Numbered from the stretch's first letter, positions 34,583 through 46,248 are shown. The stretch: 64,000 nucleotides of DNA from Isoalcanivorax pacificus W11-5 (GCF_000299335.2 NZ_CP004387.1:3302994-3366993), one strand, 5' to 3'. Notes: a model not told the origin generated them from the sequence alone. Made by a program: numbers and translations.

Positions 34583-35878
34583 TCAGGCCGGCACGCCGGC
34601 GGCGGGCATGGAGAATGGCGCGTCCGCCTGTCCGGCGGCGGCCTGTACGGCAAAGGCGAAGCTGGTCGCCACGCCGGTCACACAATCGGTTTCCTGATCG
34701 GTGAAGTGAGACAGCTTGCCCAGTTCGATCACCGCCACCACGCTGTCACCACGACATACCGGCACGATCAGCACACAACCGGGCGTGACGGTTTCGAAGG
34801 CAGTGCGGATCGGCAGGTAATTCGCCGGCAAATCACGAAACTGTGTCGGCCGGCGGTGTTGCAGCACCGGGCCGATCAGGGTGTCGGCGGCATCACTGAT
34901 CTGGCCGCAGCGCCCCGGCTGCCCGCCCCAGGCGGCCATCACGCGCAGGCGCTGGCCGTCAACGCGGTACGCCATGCCAATCAGTGCGCCGGTCTGTTCC
35001 ACCAGAAAGCCCAGCGTGCGCTCAAACAGCACCGCCAGGCTCGGGTTGCCGGCGATCAGGGCAAGATAGTCCGCCTGCAATTTCTGCCGCAGCAGATCAT
35101 CTTCTGCCTGCTGGTTGAGTTCCTTCAGCCGCTGCGATTCCAGGTTCAGCAGTTCGTTCTGCAGATAATCACGCCGTTCGGAATTTTCCAGCATGGCGCC
35201 GATGACGACGCACAGCGTCCAGGGCATGAAGAAATACAGCAGGCTGTCGAGCCACAGGAAGTGACCGTTCACCGCCAGCGCGATGGCAACGGCAAGCACA
35301 AACGCCAGCAACGTCGACAGCGACACCGCCACCAGCGGCAGACGCAGAATGGAAAAGACAATGATCAGGACGTAAATGGTTTCGTAGGCCGCCACCTGCG
35401 CAAAAAAATCCTCGCCCAGCAACAGCGCCGCCTGCACACATCCCAGCAGCGAAAAGAACACGCCGCCGATCAGCAGCGGTTCGACGAAGCGCTCCAGATC
35501 GCGCCGGCGCGTACCGAGCCACAGGGATGCCAGCACCAGCCCCACCGGCAACACGGCCACCAGCAGCCAGGTGTTCAGCCCGGGAGAATGGCTGAACAGG
35601 GCCGCAGCACCGGACACGACGGTATAGACCATCAGCATGCCGTAGATGGAGACACGCAACAGATTGGCTGCGCGCGCGCGGGCATGGTCACGGAAAGCGT
35701 CTTCAAGACGGCCGGGCATGCGCCGGGTCAGCAAGGGACCGCGCAGCGCCTTGCGCAAGGCGTGTTCATCGTAGTCGCTGACGGCGGCCTCGGCGGCCTG
35801 ACGCTCGGCATCGAAATGCGCAGCAATACCGGCTTCGGCATCCGCCGCCCGGTAACGGGTTAAAACATCGGTGCTCAC
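34583..35878 (-). CDS. Membrane sensor protein with C-terminal GAF domain, no output domain
   Basis: 431 residues from GTG 35878, which follows GGGGGAAG; an in-frame GTG four codons upstream is the alternative. The layout is a soluble N-terminus, about six membrane segments (residues ~72-225), a coiled coil (ERRDYLQNELLNLESQRLKELNQQAEDDLLRQK) and a GAF domain to the end (about 270-415). This resembles the sensor half of a membrane histidine kinase or diguanylate cyclase, but the protein ends where the output domain should begin. There is no adjacent kinase or GGDEF gene. Function unknown. Confidence 0.75.
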   Translation of the reverse strand: MSTDVLTRYRAADAEAGIAAHFDAERQAAEAAVSDYDEHALRKALRGPLLTRRMPGRLEDAFRDHARARAANLLRVSIYGMLMVYTVVSGAAALFSHSPGLNTWLLVAVLPVGLVLASLWLGTRRRDLERFVEPLLIGGVFFSLLGCVQAALLLGEDFFAQVAAYETIYVLIIVFSILRLPLVAVSLSTLLAFVLAVAIALAVNGHFLWLDSLLYFFMPWTLCVVIGAMLENSERRDYLQNELLNLESQRLKELNQQAEDDLLRQKLQADYLALIAGNPSLAVLFERTLGFLVEQTGALIGMAYRVDGQRLRVMAAWGGQPGRCGQISDAADTLIGPVLQHRRPTQFRDLPANYLPIRTAFETVTPGCVLIVPVCRGDSVVAVIELGKLSHFTDQETDCVTGVATSFAFAVQAAAGQADAPFSMPAAGVPA

Positions 35879-36220
35879 AACTTCCCCCACGAAAGATGTG
35901 CTGGCCAGTCAAGTGACCGGCGTGTGGATCGCGTCTGGCATCCAAATCAGGATGCGAAAAAGCCCGGACACCGACGCGACGCAAGACGGTCGGCGGGGCA
36001 ACCCTTCACAGGGGTGCAACGGTTATGCAAAGCGGTCGCGCTGTAAATGGTGGCAAGGTGATGGCACAGATGTGCCAGCACAGGGGGCTGGCGTCCGTGC
36101 AATAACGAATAAAGGGCAAAAACGGAAAAAAGGATGGCTGGCGACCGTGTCGGGCTTGCCCGGCACGGCGTGCCAGAAATGTGAACCAGCTCTCAGGAAA
36201 TCACGTCCTCACGTGGGCGT
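35879..36220. other. 342-bp leader region of the membrane-GAF gene
   Basis: No supported gene. It lies upstream of the GAF gene and downstream of the carbonic anhydrase stop, both on the minus strand. It contains a perfect 6-bp hairpin (35938-35943 with 35950-35955, GCATCC) and a stretch with CCGAC/GTCGG arms around 35970-35992. I tested it by eye against the c-di-GMP (GEMM) riboswitch core and found no match. Confidence 0.5.
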
Positions 36221-36781
36221 TTACAGCTCGTTCTGGATCTTCTTGTAACCCTGCACCAGCCGCACGTTGGTCTGCGCCACGTCTTCGGAGAAGCTGGACG
36301 CATCCGCCGTGACCGGCTCGATCCGCGCCAGGTCCTCGTCACTGTTCACATGGCTGGTGGACGGCACGTAGAAGTTGGCCGGCACCTTGCAGGCTTCCAC
36401 CACCGAGTTGTGGCGCACGACAGAGCCATCACCCACTTCGCAGTTGAACAGCACGGTGTTGAAACCGATGAACACGTTGCGGCCCACCTTGCACGGACCG
36501 TGCACGATGGAGCGGTGTGCTATCGAGGTGTTTTCGCCGATCTCCACGCGCGCGCCGGATTTGGAGTGGATCACCACGCCGTCCTGGATATTGGAATTGT
36601 CGCCAATGATGATCGGCTCCATGCCACCGCTGGCATCCACTTCGTCGGCACGAATCACTGCATAGGGGCCGATAAACACGTTCTCGCCGACAAACACCTT
36701 GCCGCACAGGATCGCCGTCGGATCGACGAAGGCGGACTGGGCCACCACGGGCAGGTCACCACTGGGATTTTTCCGGATCAT
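36221..36781 (-). CDS. Gamma-class carbonic anhydrase-like hexapeptide protein
   Basis: 186 residues. Left-handed beta-helix with repeated hexapeptides (VFVGENVFIGPYAVI, VEIGENTSIAHRSIV, GRNVFIGFNTVLF). The zinc His residues of gamma carbonic anhydrases are present: His in DGVVIHSKSG and the pair in SIAHRSIVHGP with the right spacing. A role in CO2 hydration is likely, but many family members are inactive or uncharacterised. It ends the amgK-murU-rpe run, 23 bases after rpe. Confidence 0.82.
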   Translation of the reverse strand: MIRKNPSGDLPVVAQSAFVDPTAILCGKVFVGENVFIGPYAVIRADEVDASGGMEPIIIGDNSNIQDGVVIHSKSGARVEIGENTSIAHRSIVHGPCKVGRNVFIGFNTVLFNCEVGDGSVVRHNSVVEACKVPANFYVPSTSHVNSDEDLARIEPVTADASSFSEDVAQTNVRLVQGYKKIQNEL

Positions 36782-36804
36782 GCTGCGGGGGCCTCTCGGT
36801 CAGG

Positions 36805-37512
36805 TCAGGCTCGCTTCAGGCGAGGGTCTGGGGAAGCAGGGACCGAGGCCAGCGCGGCGCGCATCTGGTCGATCACCGCACGGTAGTCGGGCTTGCCGTA
36901 AATGGCCGATCCGGCGACGAAGGTGTCGGCCCCGGCGGCGGCGACGTCGGCAATATTCTGCTCGCTGATGCCACCGTCCACTTCCAGGCGGATAGCACGG
37001 CCACTGGCGTCGATCAGGCGGCGCACCTGTTCCACTTTCTTCAGCGTGCCGGGGATGAATTTCTGGCCGCCGAAGCCGGGGTTCACCGACATCAGCAGGA
37101 TCATGTCGAGCTTGTCCATCACGTACTCGAGCACGTCCGGCGAGGTGGCCGGGTTAAGCACCAGGCCGGCCTGGCAACCCGCATCACGGATCAGTTGCAG
37201 CGAGCGGTCCACGTGGATGCTGGCATCCGGGTGGAAGGTAATCATGCTGGCGCCGGCTTTGGCGAAGCTGTCGATCAGCGCATCCACCGGGCTCACCATC
37301 AGGTGCACGTCGATCGGTGCGGTGATGCCGTAATTGCGCAGCGCCTGGCAGACCATCGGGCCGATGGTCAGGTTGGGGACATAGTGGTTGTCCATCACGT
37401 CGAAGTGAATCACATCAGCACCGGCGTCGAGCACCGCTGCCGCTTCTTCACCCAGGCGTGCGAAATCCGCCGCCAGAATCGACGGGGCAATCCAGTAGTC
37501 CTGCTTGGCCAT
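36805..37512 (-). CDS. rpe: Ribulose-phosphate 3-epimerase
   Basis: 235 residues from ATG 37512 ([21 protein letters not shown]). It interconverts ribulose 5-phosphate and xylulose 5-phosphate in the pentose phosphate pathway. Motifs: APSILAADF with the catalytic-site Ser, [17 protein letters not shown] with metal His and Asp, [13 protein letters not shown], and EVDGGI. The upstream part of the frame (to 37707) lies inside murU and is not coding. Confidence 0.97.
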   Translation of the reverse strand: MAKQDYWIAPSILAADFARLGEEAAAVLDAGADVIHFDVMDNHYVPNLTIGPMVCQALRNYGITAPIDVHLMVSPVDALIDSFAKAGASMITFHPDASIHVDRSLQLIRDAGCQAGLVLNPATSPDVLEYVMDKLDMILLMSVNPGFGGQKFIPGTLKKVEQVRRLIDASGRAIRLEVDGGISEQNIADVAAAGADTFVAGSAIYGKPDYRAVIDQMRAALASVPASPDPRLKRA

Positions 37513-37552
37513 GCCTGTTCCTCGTAACGCCCGCAGGCGTTTTGCGCTGAGT

Positions 37553-39294
<1,742 letters not shown>

Positions 39295-39394
39295 TGCTTG
39301 CACTGTTCCTTTACACTCCCGGCCTTTAACCCCGCACACCATTGTTTGAATGGCGGTGCCACATGCAGCGCTTTTTACCTGTTCCGGACGACGA

Positions 39395-41695
39395 ATGCCA
39401 CTGCGCTCAGCCCGTAACCGCCTGACCTGCCGCCTGATGCTGCTGGCCGTGGCAGCCCCCCTGCCGGTGTTTGCCGCCGAGCTGGGCTGGACCACGCGCG
39501 AGGAAATGGCCGCCCTGCCGATCGAACAGCAACGCCCGATCCCGGCCTGGTGCAGCGGCACCTACTACAACCCGAGCCTGGGCGAACCCGACCCCACCGC
39601 CGACACCGAAGTCACCATGGACCGCTCACGTCTGGTGCCCGGCGGCCTGGCCGAACTGATCGGTGATGTGGAAATCCGCCAGCCGGGCCGTTTTATCCGC
39701 GCCGACCGGGCGCAACTGGACCAGGACACCGGCGACTTCCTGCTGGAAGGCGATGTGCGCGCCGATTCCACCCTGTTCAGCGCCCGCGCCAGCAGCATGC
39801 GCGGCAATACCCGCACCCAGGCGGGCCTGTTCACCGAGGTGGAATACGCGCTGTTCGACATCAGCGCCCGTGGCAGCGCCAAGCGCATCGAGCAGTCCGA
39901 CCAGACCGTCTATATCGATGCCGGCAGCTACACCACCTGCCCGCCGACAAAGCGCGGCTGGGAAATCGGCGCCCGCGAGATCACCCTGGACCGCGACAAG
40001 GGCTGGGGCACCGCGCGCGACATGGTGCTGCGCGTGCGCGACGTGCCGGTCCTGTACCTGCCGTGGATGACCTTTCCGATCGACGACCGGCGCAAGACCG
40101 GCCTGCTGTTCCCGAGCCTGAGCACCGGCGACGACGGTGGCCTGGACATCAGCCAGCCGGTCTACCTGAACCTGCACCCACAGATGGATGCCACCCTGGC
40201 GCCACGCCATATCCAGAACCGCGGCAGTGGCCTGGACAGCGAATTCCGCTACCTGACCCACTTCGGCCAGGGCACCCTCAGCTACGGCTGGCTGGCCAGC
40301 GACCGGCAGTTCGACAACGAGGACCGTGAGCTGGGCCGCTGGACCCATGACGGCCAGGTGCGCAACTGGTTCCTGCGCGCCGACGTCAACTACGTCTCCG
40401 ACGACTTCTATTTCAAGGACCTGGAAACCGGCCTCGACGTGCGCTCGCAGACCAACCTGCCGCGTCTGGGCGAGGCCCGCTACCGGGGCCGCACCTGGAC
40501 CTTCCTGACCCGCGTGCAGGGCTGGCAGACCATCGACCCTTTGCTGCCGGACCAGAACAAGCCCTACCGCCGCCTGCCGCAGCTGGCGCTGACCGGCGAC
40601 CCGGCCCTGTACGGCCCGCTGAAGCTGCTGTGGGTCAGCGAGTTCACCCGCTTCGACCGCGACACCGACCTGCTGCAGGACAACATCACCGGCGACCGGC
40701 TGCACTTCGAGCCGGCGCTGAGCCTGCCGCTGACGCGCTCCTGGGGGTACATCGAGCCGCGCCTGCGCCTATACCACACCCGCTACGCGCTGGACGGCGT
40801 GGACACCCTGCCGAGCCGCGAACCGACCCGTGACATGTGGGGCGCCAGCGTCGACGCCGGCGTGTTCCTGGAACGCCCGCAGGACTTCAACGGCGACAGC
40901 TGGACCCAGACCCTGGAGCCGCGCCTGTTCTATAACCGCATCGATTTCGAAGACCAGAGCTACCTGCCCAACTTCGATGCCGGCGAACTGACCTTCGGCT
41001 ACAGCAGCCTGTTCCGCGAAAACCGCTTTACCGGCTATGACCGCATCGGCGACGAGGAAAAGCTCTCCATGGGCCTGACCTCGCGCTTCCTGCACACGGA
41101 CACCGGCCGCGAAGTGCTGCGCCTGCGGGCCGGCCAGTCGTTCTACTACCATGACCGCCGCATCCAGCTGGAAAACCGGCCGGTGGACACCCGCGAATGG
41201 TCGCCGGTGGTGGCGGATGCCACCTGGTACTTCAGCCGCTACTGGCATCTGTTTGCGGAAACACAATGGGACCGTGAAAACGACCGCCGCGAGCAGAACA
41301 GCCTGCGGCTGGGCTACAGTGACGGCGAACGGCGTGTGTTTCACGCCGGCTATCGCTATCGGGCACGTGAAGACATCCAGCAGACGGAACTGGCGGCGAT
41401 CTGGCCTGTCCATCGCCACTGGAGCCTGATTGGACGCTGGCTGTTCGATATCGAAGAAGACCGCTCGCTGGAAAACCTCACCGGCGTGGAATACCGCGAC
41501 TGCTGCTGGCAACTGCGCCTGGTCAGCATTCGCGACCTTACTGACCGCGACGGTGACGGCACCCTCGAGGCCGACCAGACATTCCAGCTACAGATCCAGA
41601 TGCTCGGCCTGGGCGGCTTTGGTGGCCGGCTGGAGTCTTTGCTGGAACGCAGCATTCCGGGATACGGGAGAGACTATGCACGACAAGACGATTGA
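39395..41695 (+). CDS. lptD: LPS-assembly outer membrane protein LptD
   Basis: 766 residues from ATG 39395 (MPLRSARNRLTCRLMLL); a signal ends PVFAAE. An earlier in-frame start at 39350 would add 15 residues. The N-terminal OstA-like jellyroll (EVTMDRSRLVPGG...GDVEIRQPGRFIRADRAQLD) precedes the long beta-barrel domain. Conserved Cys that form the essential disulfides are seen in WCSGTYYN, SYTTCPP and the adjacent pair DCCWQLRLVS near the end. It inserts LPS in the outer leaflet with LptE. It overlaps surA by 20 bases. Confidence 0.97.
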   Translation: MPLRSARNRLTCRLMLLAVAAPLPVFAAELGWTTREEMAALPIEQQRPIPAWCSGTYYNPSLGEPDPTADTEVTMDRSRLVPGGLAELIGDVEIRQPGRFIRADRAQLDQDTGDFLLEGDVRADSTLFSARASSMRGNTRTQAGLFTEVEYALFDISARGSAKRIEQSDQTVYIDAGSYTTCPPTKRGWEIGAREITLDRDKGWGTARDMVLRVRDVPVLYLPWMTFPIDDRRKTGLLFPSLSTGDDGGLDISQPVYLNLHPQMDATLAPRHIQNRGSGLDSEFRYLTHFGQGTLSYGWLASDRQFDNEDRELGRWTHDGQVRNWFLRADVNYVSDDFYFKDLETGLDVRSQTNLPRLGEARYRGRTWTFLTRVQGWQTIDPLLPDQNKPYRRLPQLALTGDPALYGPLKLLWVSEFTRFDRDTDLLQDNITGDRLHFEPALSLPLTRSWGYIEPRLRLYHTRYALDGVDTLPSREPTRDMWGASVDAGVFLERPQDFNGDSWTQTLEPRLFYNRIDFEDQSYLPNFDAGELTFGYSSLFRENRFTGYDRIGDEEKLSMGLTSRFLHTDTGREVLRLRAGQSFYYHDRRIQLENRPVDTREWSPVVADATWYFSRYWHLFAETQWDRENDRREQNSLRLGYSDGERRVFHAGYRYRAREDIQQTELAAIWPVHRHWSLIGRWLFDIEEDRSLENLTGVEYRDCCWQLRLVSIRDLTDRDGDGTLEADQTFQLQIQMLGLGGFGGRLESLLERSIPGYGRDYARQDD

Positions 41696-42983
41696 CGCGA
41701 CCCGCCGCTTCGGCGCCGCCCTGCTACTGGCAGCCGCCACGCTGCTGCCGCTGCAGGCCAGCGCCCGCATGGAGGTGCTTGACCGCATCGCCGCCGTGGT
41801 CAACGACAGTGTGATCATGGAAAGCGAGCTGGACCAGCGCGTCGACGATCTCGCCCGGCAGTTTCTCGCCGAGCGCCAGCAACTGCCACCGCGCGATGTA
41901 CTGCGCCCGCAGGTGCTGGAGCGGCTGATCATGGAACGGCTGCAACTGGACATGGCCGAGCGTGGCGGCATCCGCGTGGATGACAACTCGCTGAACCAGG
42001 CACTGTCCGGCATTGCCCGTCAGAACAACATGACGCTGGACGAGTTTTCCAGCTCGCTGCGCGCCGACGGCTTCGACTGGGCCGCCTTCCGCGAGCAGAT
42101 CCGTGGCGAGATGGTCATCAACCAGTTGCACCAGCGCCAGGTGGCACGCCGGGTGCGCATCACCGACCGGGAAGTGGAGCGTTTCCTGGAATCGGAAATG
42201 GGCAAGCAGATGTTCGAATCCGAATTCCGCCTCGGGCATATCCTGATCGGCCTGCCGGACGACGCCACGCCGGATCAGGTGGAGAGTGCCCGCAATGAAG
42301 CCACCAGCCTGGTGCAGCGCATCCGCGACGGTGCCGATTTCCGCGAAATGGCGGTGAGCTTCTCCGATGCCCCGCAGGCCCTGGAAGGCGGCGACCTGGG
42401 CTGGCGCCCGGCGGCGCAGCTGCCAACGTTGTTTGCCGAGGAAGCCGTGCGCCTGAACCCCGGCGAAGTGTCCGAGCCCCTGCGCGCCGGCAACGGCTTC
42501 CACATCCTCAAGCTGGAAGAGAAACGCGGCGGTGCCACCCAGTTCGTCGAGCAGGTCAGAGTGCGCCATGTGCTGATCCGCACCAGCGCCCTGCGCACCC
42601 CGAGCCAGGCCGAGCAACTGATCAACCAGCTGCATGATCGCGTCGCCGCAGGCGAAGACTTTGCCACCGTGGCCCGTGAATACTCCGAAGACCCCGGCAG
42701 CGCCCGCGCCGGCGGCGACCTCGGCTGGGTCTCCCAGGGGGAGATGGTGCCGGAGTTCGAGAACACCTTCGAGAACACGCCGGTGGGCGAGCTGTCGCCG
42801 GTCTTCCAGAGTGAATTCGGCTGGCACTTCCTGCGTGTGGAGGACACCCGCACCGCCGACATGAGCGACGAATTCCGCGTGCTGCGCGCCCGCCAGGCCC
42901 TGCAGCAACGGCGCTACGAAGAAGAGCTGCAACAGTGGCTGCGCGAAACCCGCAACGAGGCCTACGTCGACATCCGTATCTGA
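41676..42983 (+). CDS. surA: Periplasmic peptidyl-prolyl isomerase/chaperone SurA
   Basis: 435 residues from ATG 41676, preceded by GGGAGAG. A Sec signal ends LQASA, then the SurA N-terminal chaperone domain (RIAAVVNDSVIMESEL) and two parvulin domains (SEFRLGHILIGL...GGDLGWRPAAQLP and VRVRHVLIRTS...GGDLGWVSQGEMVPEFE). It escorts outer-membrane proteins including LptD, encoded just upstream with overlap. Confidence 0.97.
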   Translation: MHDKTIDATRRFGAALLLAAATLLPLQASARMEVLDRIAAVVNDSVIMESELDQRVDDLARQFLAERQQLPPRDVLRPQVLERLIMERLQLDMAERGGIRVDDNSLNQALSGIARQNNMTLDEFSSSLRADGFDWAAFREQIRGEMVINQLHQRQVARRVRITDREVERFLESEMGKQMFESEFRLGHILIGLPDDATPDQVESARNEATSLVQRIRDGADFREMAVSFSDAPQALEGGDLGWRPAAQLPTLFAEEAVRLNPGEVSEPLRAGNGFHILKLEEKRGGATQFVEQVRVRHVLIRTSALRTPSQAEQLINQLHDRVAAGEDFATVAREYSEDPGSARAGGDLGWVSQGEMVPEFENTFENTPVGELSPVFQSEFGWHFLRVEDTRTADMSDEFRVLRARQALQQRRYEEELQQWLRETRNEAYVDIRI

Positions 42984-43046
42984 ACCCTCCCGGCCGCACA
43001 GGGCGGGGAGTGATAAGCTCAATCTGTCCTGTCTGCCGGAGCCTGC

Positions 43047-44018
43047 ATGCGCGCACCCATTGCTGTCACCAGTGGCGATCCCGCCGGGATCGGCCCTGAC
43101 CTGGTACTGACCCTGTCGCAGGCGCAACCCGGCGCCCCGCTGGTGGTGCTCGGCGACCACGATGTGCTCGGTGAGCGCGCCCGCCAACTGAAGCTGAACG
43201 TGCGGCTGCATGACTGGACGCCGGGCCAGGCGCTGCCCACCGACGCCCTGCCGGTGTGGCACTGCCCCGCCGGCGTGCCGGTCATCGCCGGCCGCGCCGA
43301 CCCGGCCACCGCTGCTGGCACCCTGGCCATGCTGGACCGCGCCATCGACGGCTGCCTGGACCGCACCTTCGCCGGCATGGTCACCGCGCCGCTGGCGAAA
43401 TCCGTCATCTGCGACGGCGCCGACCCGGCCTTCACCGGCCACACCGAATACCTGGCCGCCCGCAGCGGCACGCCGCGCGTGGTGATGATGCTGGCCACCG
43501 ACACCCTGCGTGTGGCGCTGGCCACCACCCACCTGCCGCTGCGCGCCGTGGCCGACGCCCTCCAGCCCGCCATGCTGGCCGAAACGCTGCGCATCCTCGA
43601 CACCGACCTGCGCCAGCGCTTCAGCCTGCCGTACCCGCGCATCCTGGTGCTGGGCCTGAACCCGCATGCCGGTGAAAGCGGCCACCTGGGCCGGGAAGAA
43701 CTGGACGTGATCATCCCCACGCTCACCGCGCTGCGCGCCGAAGGGCTGCACCTGACCGGCCCGATGCCGGCAGATACCGCCTTCACCCCGCGCCATCTGC
43801 AGGACCACGACGCCGTGCTCGCCATGTACCACGACCAGGGCCTGCCGGTGCTGAAATACGCCGGCTTCGGCCAGGCGGTGAACATCACCCTGGGGCTGCC
43901 CTTCATCCGCACCTCCGTCGACCACGGCACCGCGTTCGATCTGGCCGGCAGCGGCCGGGCCGACCACGGCAGCCTGCTGGCCGCCACACGGCTGGCGCTG
44001 AGCCTGGCACAGGGCTGA
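43047..44018 (+). CDS. pdxA: 4-hydroxythreonine-4-phosphate dehydrogenase PdxA
   Basis: 323 residues. PdxA acts in the DXP-dependent pyridoxal phosphate pathway. Motifs: VTSGDPAGIGPDL at the start, GHTEYLA with a metal His near 133, LGLNPHAGESGHLGREE and YHDQGLPVLKYAGFGQAVNITLGLPFIRTSVDHGTA. The usual neighbour of surA and rsmA. Confidence 0.98.
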   Translation: MRAPIAVTSGDPAGIGPDLVLTLSQAQPGAPLVVLGDHDVLGERARQLKLNVRLHDWTPGQALPTDALPVWHCPAGVPVIAGRADPATAAGTLAMLDRAIDGCLDRTFAGMVTAPLAKSVICDGADPAFTGHTEYLAARSGTPRVVMMLATDTLRVALATTHLPLRAVADALQPAMLAETLRILDTDLRQRFSLPYPRILVLGLNPHAGESGHLGREELDVIIPTLTALRAEGLHLTGPMPADTAFTPRHLQDHDAVLAMYHDQGLPVLKYAGFGQAVNITLGLPFIRTSVDHGTAFDLAGSGRADHGSLLAATRLALSLAQG

Positions 44019-44077
44019 TCGGCGCCGGCAAAACCGCTACACTGCCGCCCCAGCCCACCATCCACCCGGAGCCCCGC

Positions 44078-44878
44078 ATGGCCCAGCATCAGGCGCGCAA
44101 GCGCTTCGGCCAGAACTTTCTCACCGACACCGGCATCATCACCCGGCTGGTACGCAGCATCGCCCCGCGTGCGGATGACCTGATGGTGGAAATCGGCCCC
44201 GGCCAGGGCGCCTTGACCCGCCCGTTGATGGACGAGCTCGAACACCTGCACGCAGTGGAACTCGACCGCGACCTGATCGCGCTGCTGCAACGCACCCTCA
44301 GCGAGCGCCGCCTGACACTGCACCAGGCCGATGCGCTGCGCTTTGACTTCAGCACCCTGGTGCCCGAGGGCGACACCCGCCGCCTGCGCGTGGTCGGCAA
44401 CCTGCCCTACAACATCTCCACGCCCCTGATGTTCCACCTGATCAGCCAGATCCATGTGGTGCAGGACATGCACTTCATGCTGCAGAAGGAAATGGTCGAC
44501 CGCCTGGTGGCGGTGCCCGGCACCAGCGACTGGGGCCGCCTGAGCATCATGATCCAGTACCACTGCCAGACCGATTTCCTGTTCATGGTGCCACCGGAAT
44601 CCTTCAGCCCGGCGCCGAAAGTCGACTCCGCCATCGTGCGGCTGGTGCCGCACCAGACACTGCCGCATCCGGTGACGGACTACCCGCGTTTTGCCGCGCT
44701 GGTCAACCAGGTCTTCACACAGCGACGCAAGGCGATCCGAAATGGGCTAAAATCCTTTCTTGCGCCGGCGGAGATCGAAGCCGCCGGCATTGATCCGGGC
44801 CTGCGCCCCGAGCAACTGTCACTGGCGGATTTCGCCGCCCTGGGCAATGCCGCAGCCGCCCGGGCCAGCCACGCCTGA
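44078..44878 (+). CDS. rsmA: 16S rRNA dimethyladenosine transferase RsmA (KsgA)
   Basis: 266 residues. It dimethylates two adjacent adenosines near the 3' end of 16S rRNA. AdoMet site EIGPGQGALT at about 38-47, the catalytic NLPYNIS near 108-114, and FSPAPKVDSAIV and FTQRRKAIRN further on. Standard member of the lptD-apaH cluster. Confidence 0.98.
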   Translation: MAQHQARKRFGQNFLTDTGIITRLVRSIAPRADDLMVEIGPGQGALTRPLMDELEHLHAVELDRDLIALLQRTLSERRLTLHQADALRFDFSTLVPEGDTRRLRVVGNLPYNISTPLMFHLISQIHVVQDMHFMLQKEMVDRLVAVPGTSDWGRLSIMIQYHCQTDFLFMVPPESFSPAPKVDSAIVRLVPHQTLPHPVTDYPRFAALVNQVFTQRRKAIRNGLKSFLAPAEIEAAGIDPGLRPEQLSLADFAALGNAAAARASHA

Positions 44879-44893
44879 GACGCGAGCCAGCCG

Positions 44894-45334
44894 ATGCCGA
44901 TGAAGCCCAGCGATACCCCCCTGCACGCCGGTGGCCCCCTGACGCCACCCACCCCCGACAACCCGCATTACCACGTCGAGGTGCAGGTGGAGAGCGAATT
45001 CCTGCCGGACCAGAGCGACACGGAAGGCCACCGCTGGGTGTTCGCCTACCACATCACCATCCGCAACCACGGCGACATGGCCGCACAGCTGCTGACCCGC
45101 CACTGGGTCATCACCGATGCCGAGGAACGGGTGCAGGAAGTGCACGGTGAAGGCGTGATCGGCGAGCAACCACGGCTGGCGCCCGGCCAGAGCTTCTCCT
45201 ACACCAGCGGCGCCGTGCTCGAAACCTCCATCGGCAGCATGTACGGCAGCTACCAGATGCTGGCCGAGGACGGCACCTGCTTCGACGCCGCCATCCCCGC
45301 CTTCACCCTGGCGCCACCGCTGGCCCTGCATTGA
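44894..45334 (+). CDS. apaG: ApaG protein
   Basis: 146 residues; a second ATG two codons in (44900) could also serve. ApaG fold with YHITIRNHGDMAAQLLTRHWVITDAEERVQEVHGEGVIGEQP and SYTSGAVLETSIGSMYGSYQM. The N-terminus is about 20 residues longer than usual and Pro-rich. Biochemical role is not settled. The apaH ATG follows one base after its stop. Confidence 0.96.
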   Translation: MPMKPSDTPLHAGGPLTPPTPDNPHYHVEVQVESEFLPDQSDTEGHRWVFAYHITIRNHGDMAAQLLTRHWVITDAEERVQEVHGEGVIGEQPRLAPGQSFSYTSGAVLETSIGSMYGSYQMLAEDGTCFDAAIPAFTLAPPLALH

Positions 45335-45335
45335 A

Positions 45336-46154
45336 ATGAGTCACTACGTCATCGGTGATATCCAGGGCTGCCTGGGCGCGCTGCAACGGCTGCTGGACAC
45401 GATCCGGTTCGACCCGGCCGAAGACCGCCTGCTGCTGGCCGGTGACCTGGTCAGCCGGGGTGAGGATTCCCTCGGCACCCTGCGCCTGCTGCACAGCCTG
45501 CGTGACAATGTCGCCACCGTCCTCGGCAATCACGACCTGCACCTGCTGGCGCTGGCCGCCGGCGCCGCGCCCGTGCGCGAAAAAGAACGCGACCTGGCCG
45601 CCATCCTCGCTGCCGAGGACTGCGACACACTGCTCGACTGGCTGCGCGGCCAGCCGCTGGCGCTGGCACTGCCCGCCTGGAACAGTGTCATCACCCATGC
45701 GGGCATTCCGCCGCTGTGGAGCCTGGCCGACACCCTGTCCCGCGCCGCGGAGGTGGAACAGGCATTGCGCGGCCCGCAGGCCAGCGCCTTTTTCCACGCC
45801 ATGTACGGCAACAGTCCGGACCGCTGGGATGACACGCTGACCGGCATGACCCGCCTGCGCGTGATCACCAACCATTTGACGCGCATGCGTTTTGTCGACG
45901 CCGACGGCGCGCTGGACCTCACCACCAAAGGCGAAGCCGACGCGCCGCCGACCGGTTTTGTGCCCTGGTTCATGCACCCGGCGCGACACGCCACCGGGGT
46001 GCGCATCCTGTTCGGCCACTGGGCCGCACTCAACGGCAATACGCCCGCCGACGTGAATGTGGTGGCACTGGATACCGGCTGCGTCTGGGGCGGCCAGCTC
46101 AGCGCCCTGCGGCTGGAAGACAACCGCCTGTTCCGCTGCGACTGCGGTCGCTGA
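45336..46154 (+). CDS. apaH: Symmetrical bis(5'-nucleosyl)-tetraphosphatase ApaH
   Basis: 272 residues. Metallophosphatase motifs GDIQGCLGAL (6-15), LLAGDLVSRGEDS and VLGNHDLHLLA are in order. It cleaves Ap4A and also removes Np4 caps from RNA. Last gene of the lptD-apaH run; a hairpin and a T-rich stretch follow. Confidence 0.97.
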   Translation: MSHYVIGDIQGCLGALQRLLDTIRFDPAEDRLLLAGDLVSRGEDSLGTLRLLHSLRDNVATVLGNHDLHLLALAAGAAPVREKERDLAAILAAEDCDTLLDWLRGQPLALALPAWNSVITHAGIPPLWSLADTLSRAAEVEQALRGPQASAFFHAMYGNSPDRWDDTLTGMTRLRVITNHLTRMRFVDADGALDLTTKGEADAPPTGFVPWFMHPARHATGVRILFGHWAALNGNTPADVNVVALDTGCVWGGQLSALRLEDNRLFRCDCGR

Positions 46155-46211
46155 GCCCCCGTTAAGCCCACCACTCACGATTCGCCCGCGCACTGCGGGT
46201 TCCCGACCAGT

Positions 46212-46248
46212 GGCGAAATTTCTTTCGCCGGCGCGAATTATTTTTTTT
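46212..46248 (+). terminator. Probable terminator after apaH
   Basis: A perfect 7-bp stem (46212-46218 with 46223-46229, GGCGAAA) with a four-base loop is followed, nine bases on, by a T-rich run (46239-46248). The spacing to the T run is longer than ideal. Confidence 0.5.

Noticed and set aside
35879-36220. A c-di-GMP (GEMM) riboswitch in the leader of the membrane-GAF gene
   Set aside because: Conserved core segments such as the GCAAA-type and GGGACGCAAAG-type blocks are not present on the minus strand.
41724-43967. 747-codon open frame antisense to surA and pdxA
   Set aside because: It spans two well-supported genes and their gap, and its translation is Gly/Ala/Gln-rich without any motif.
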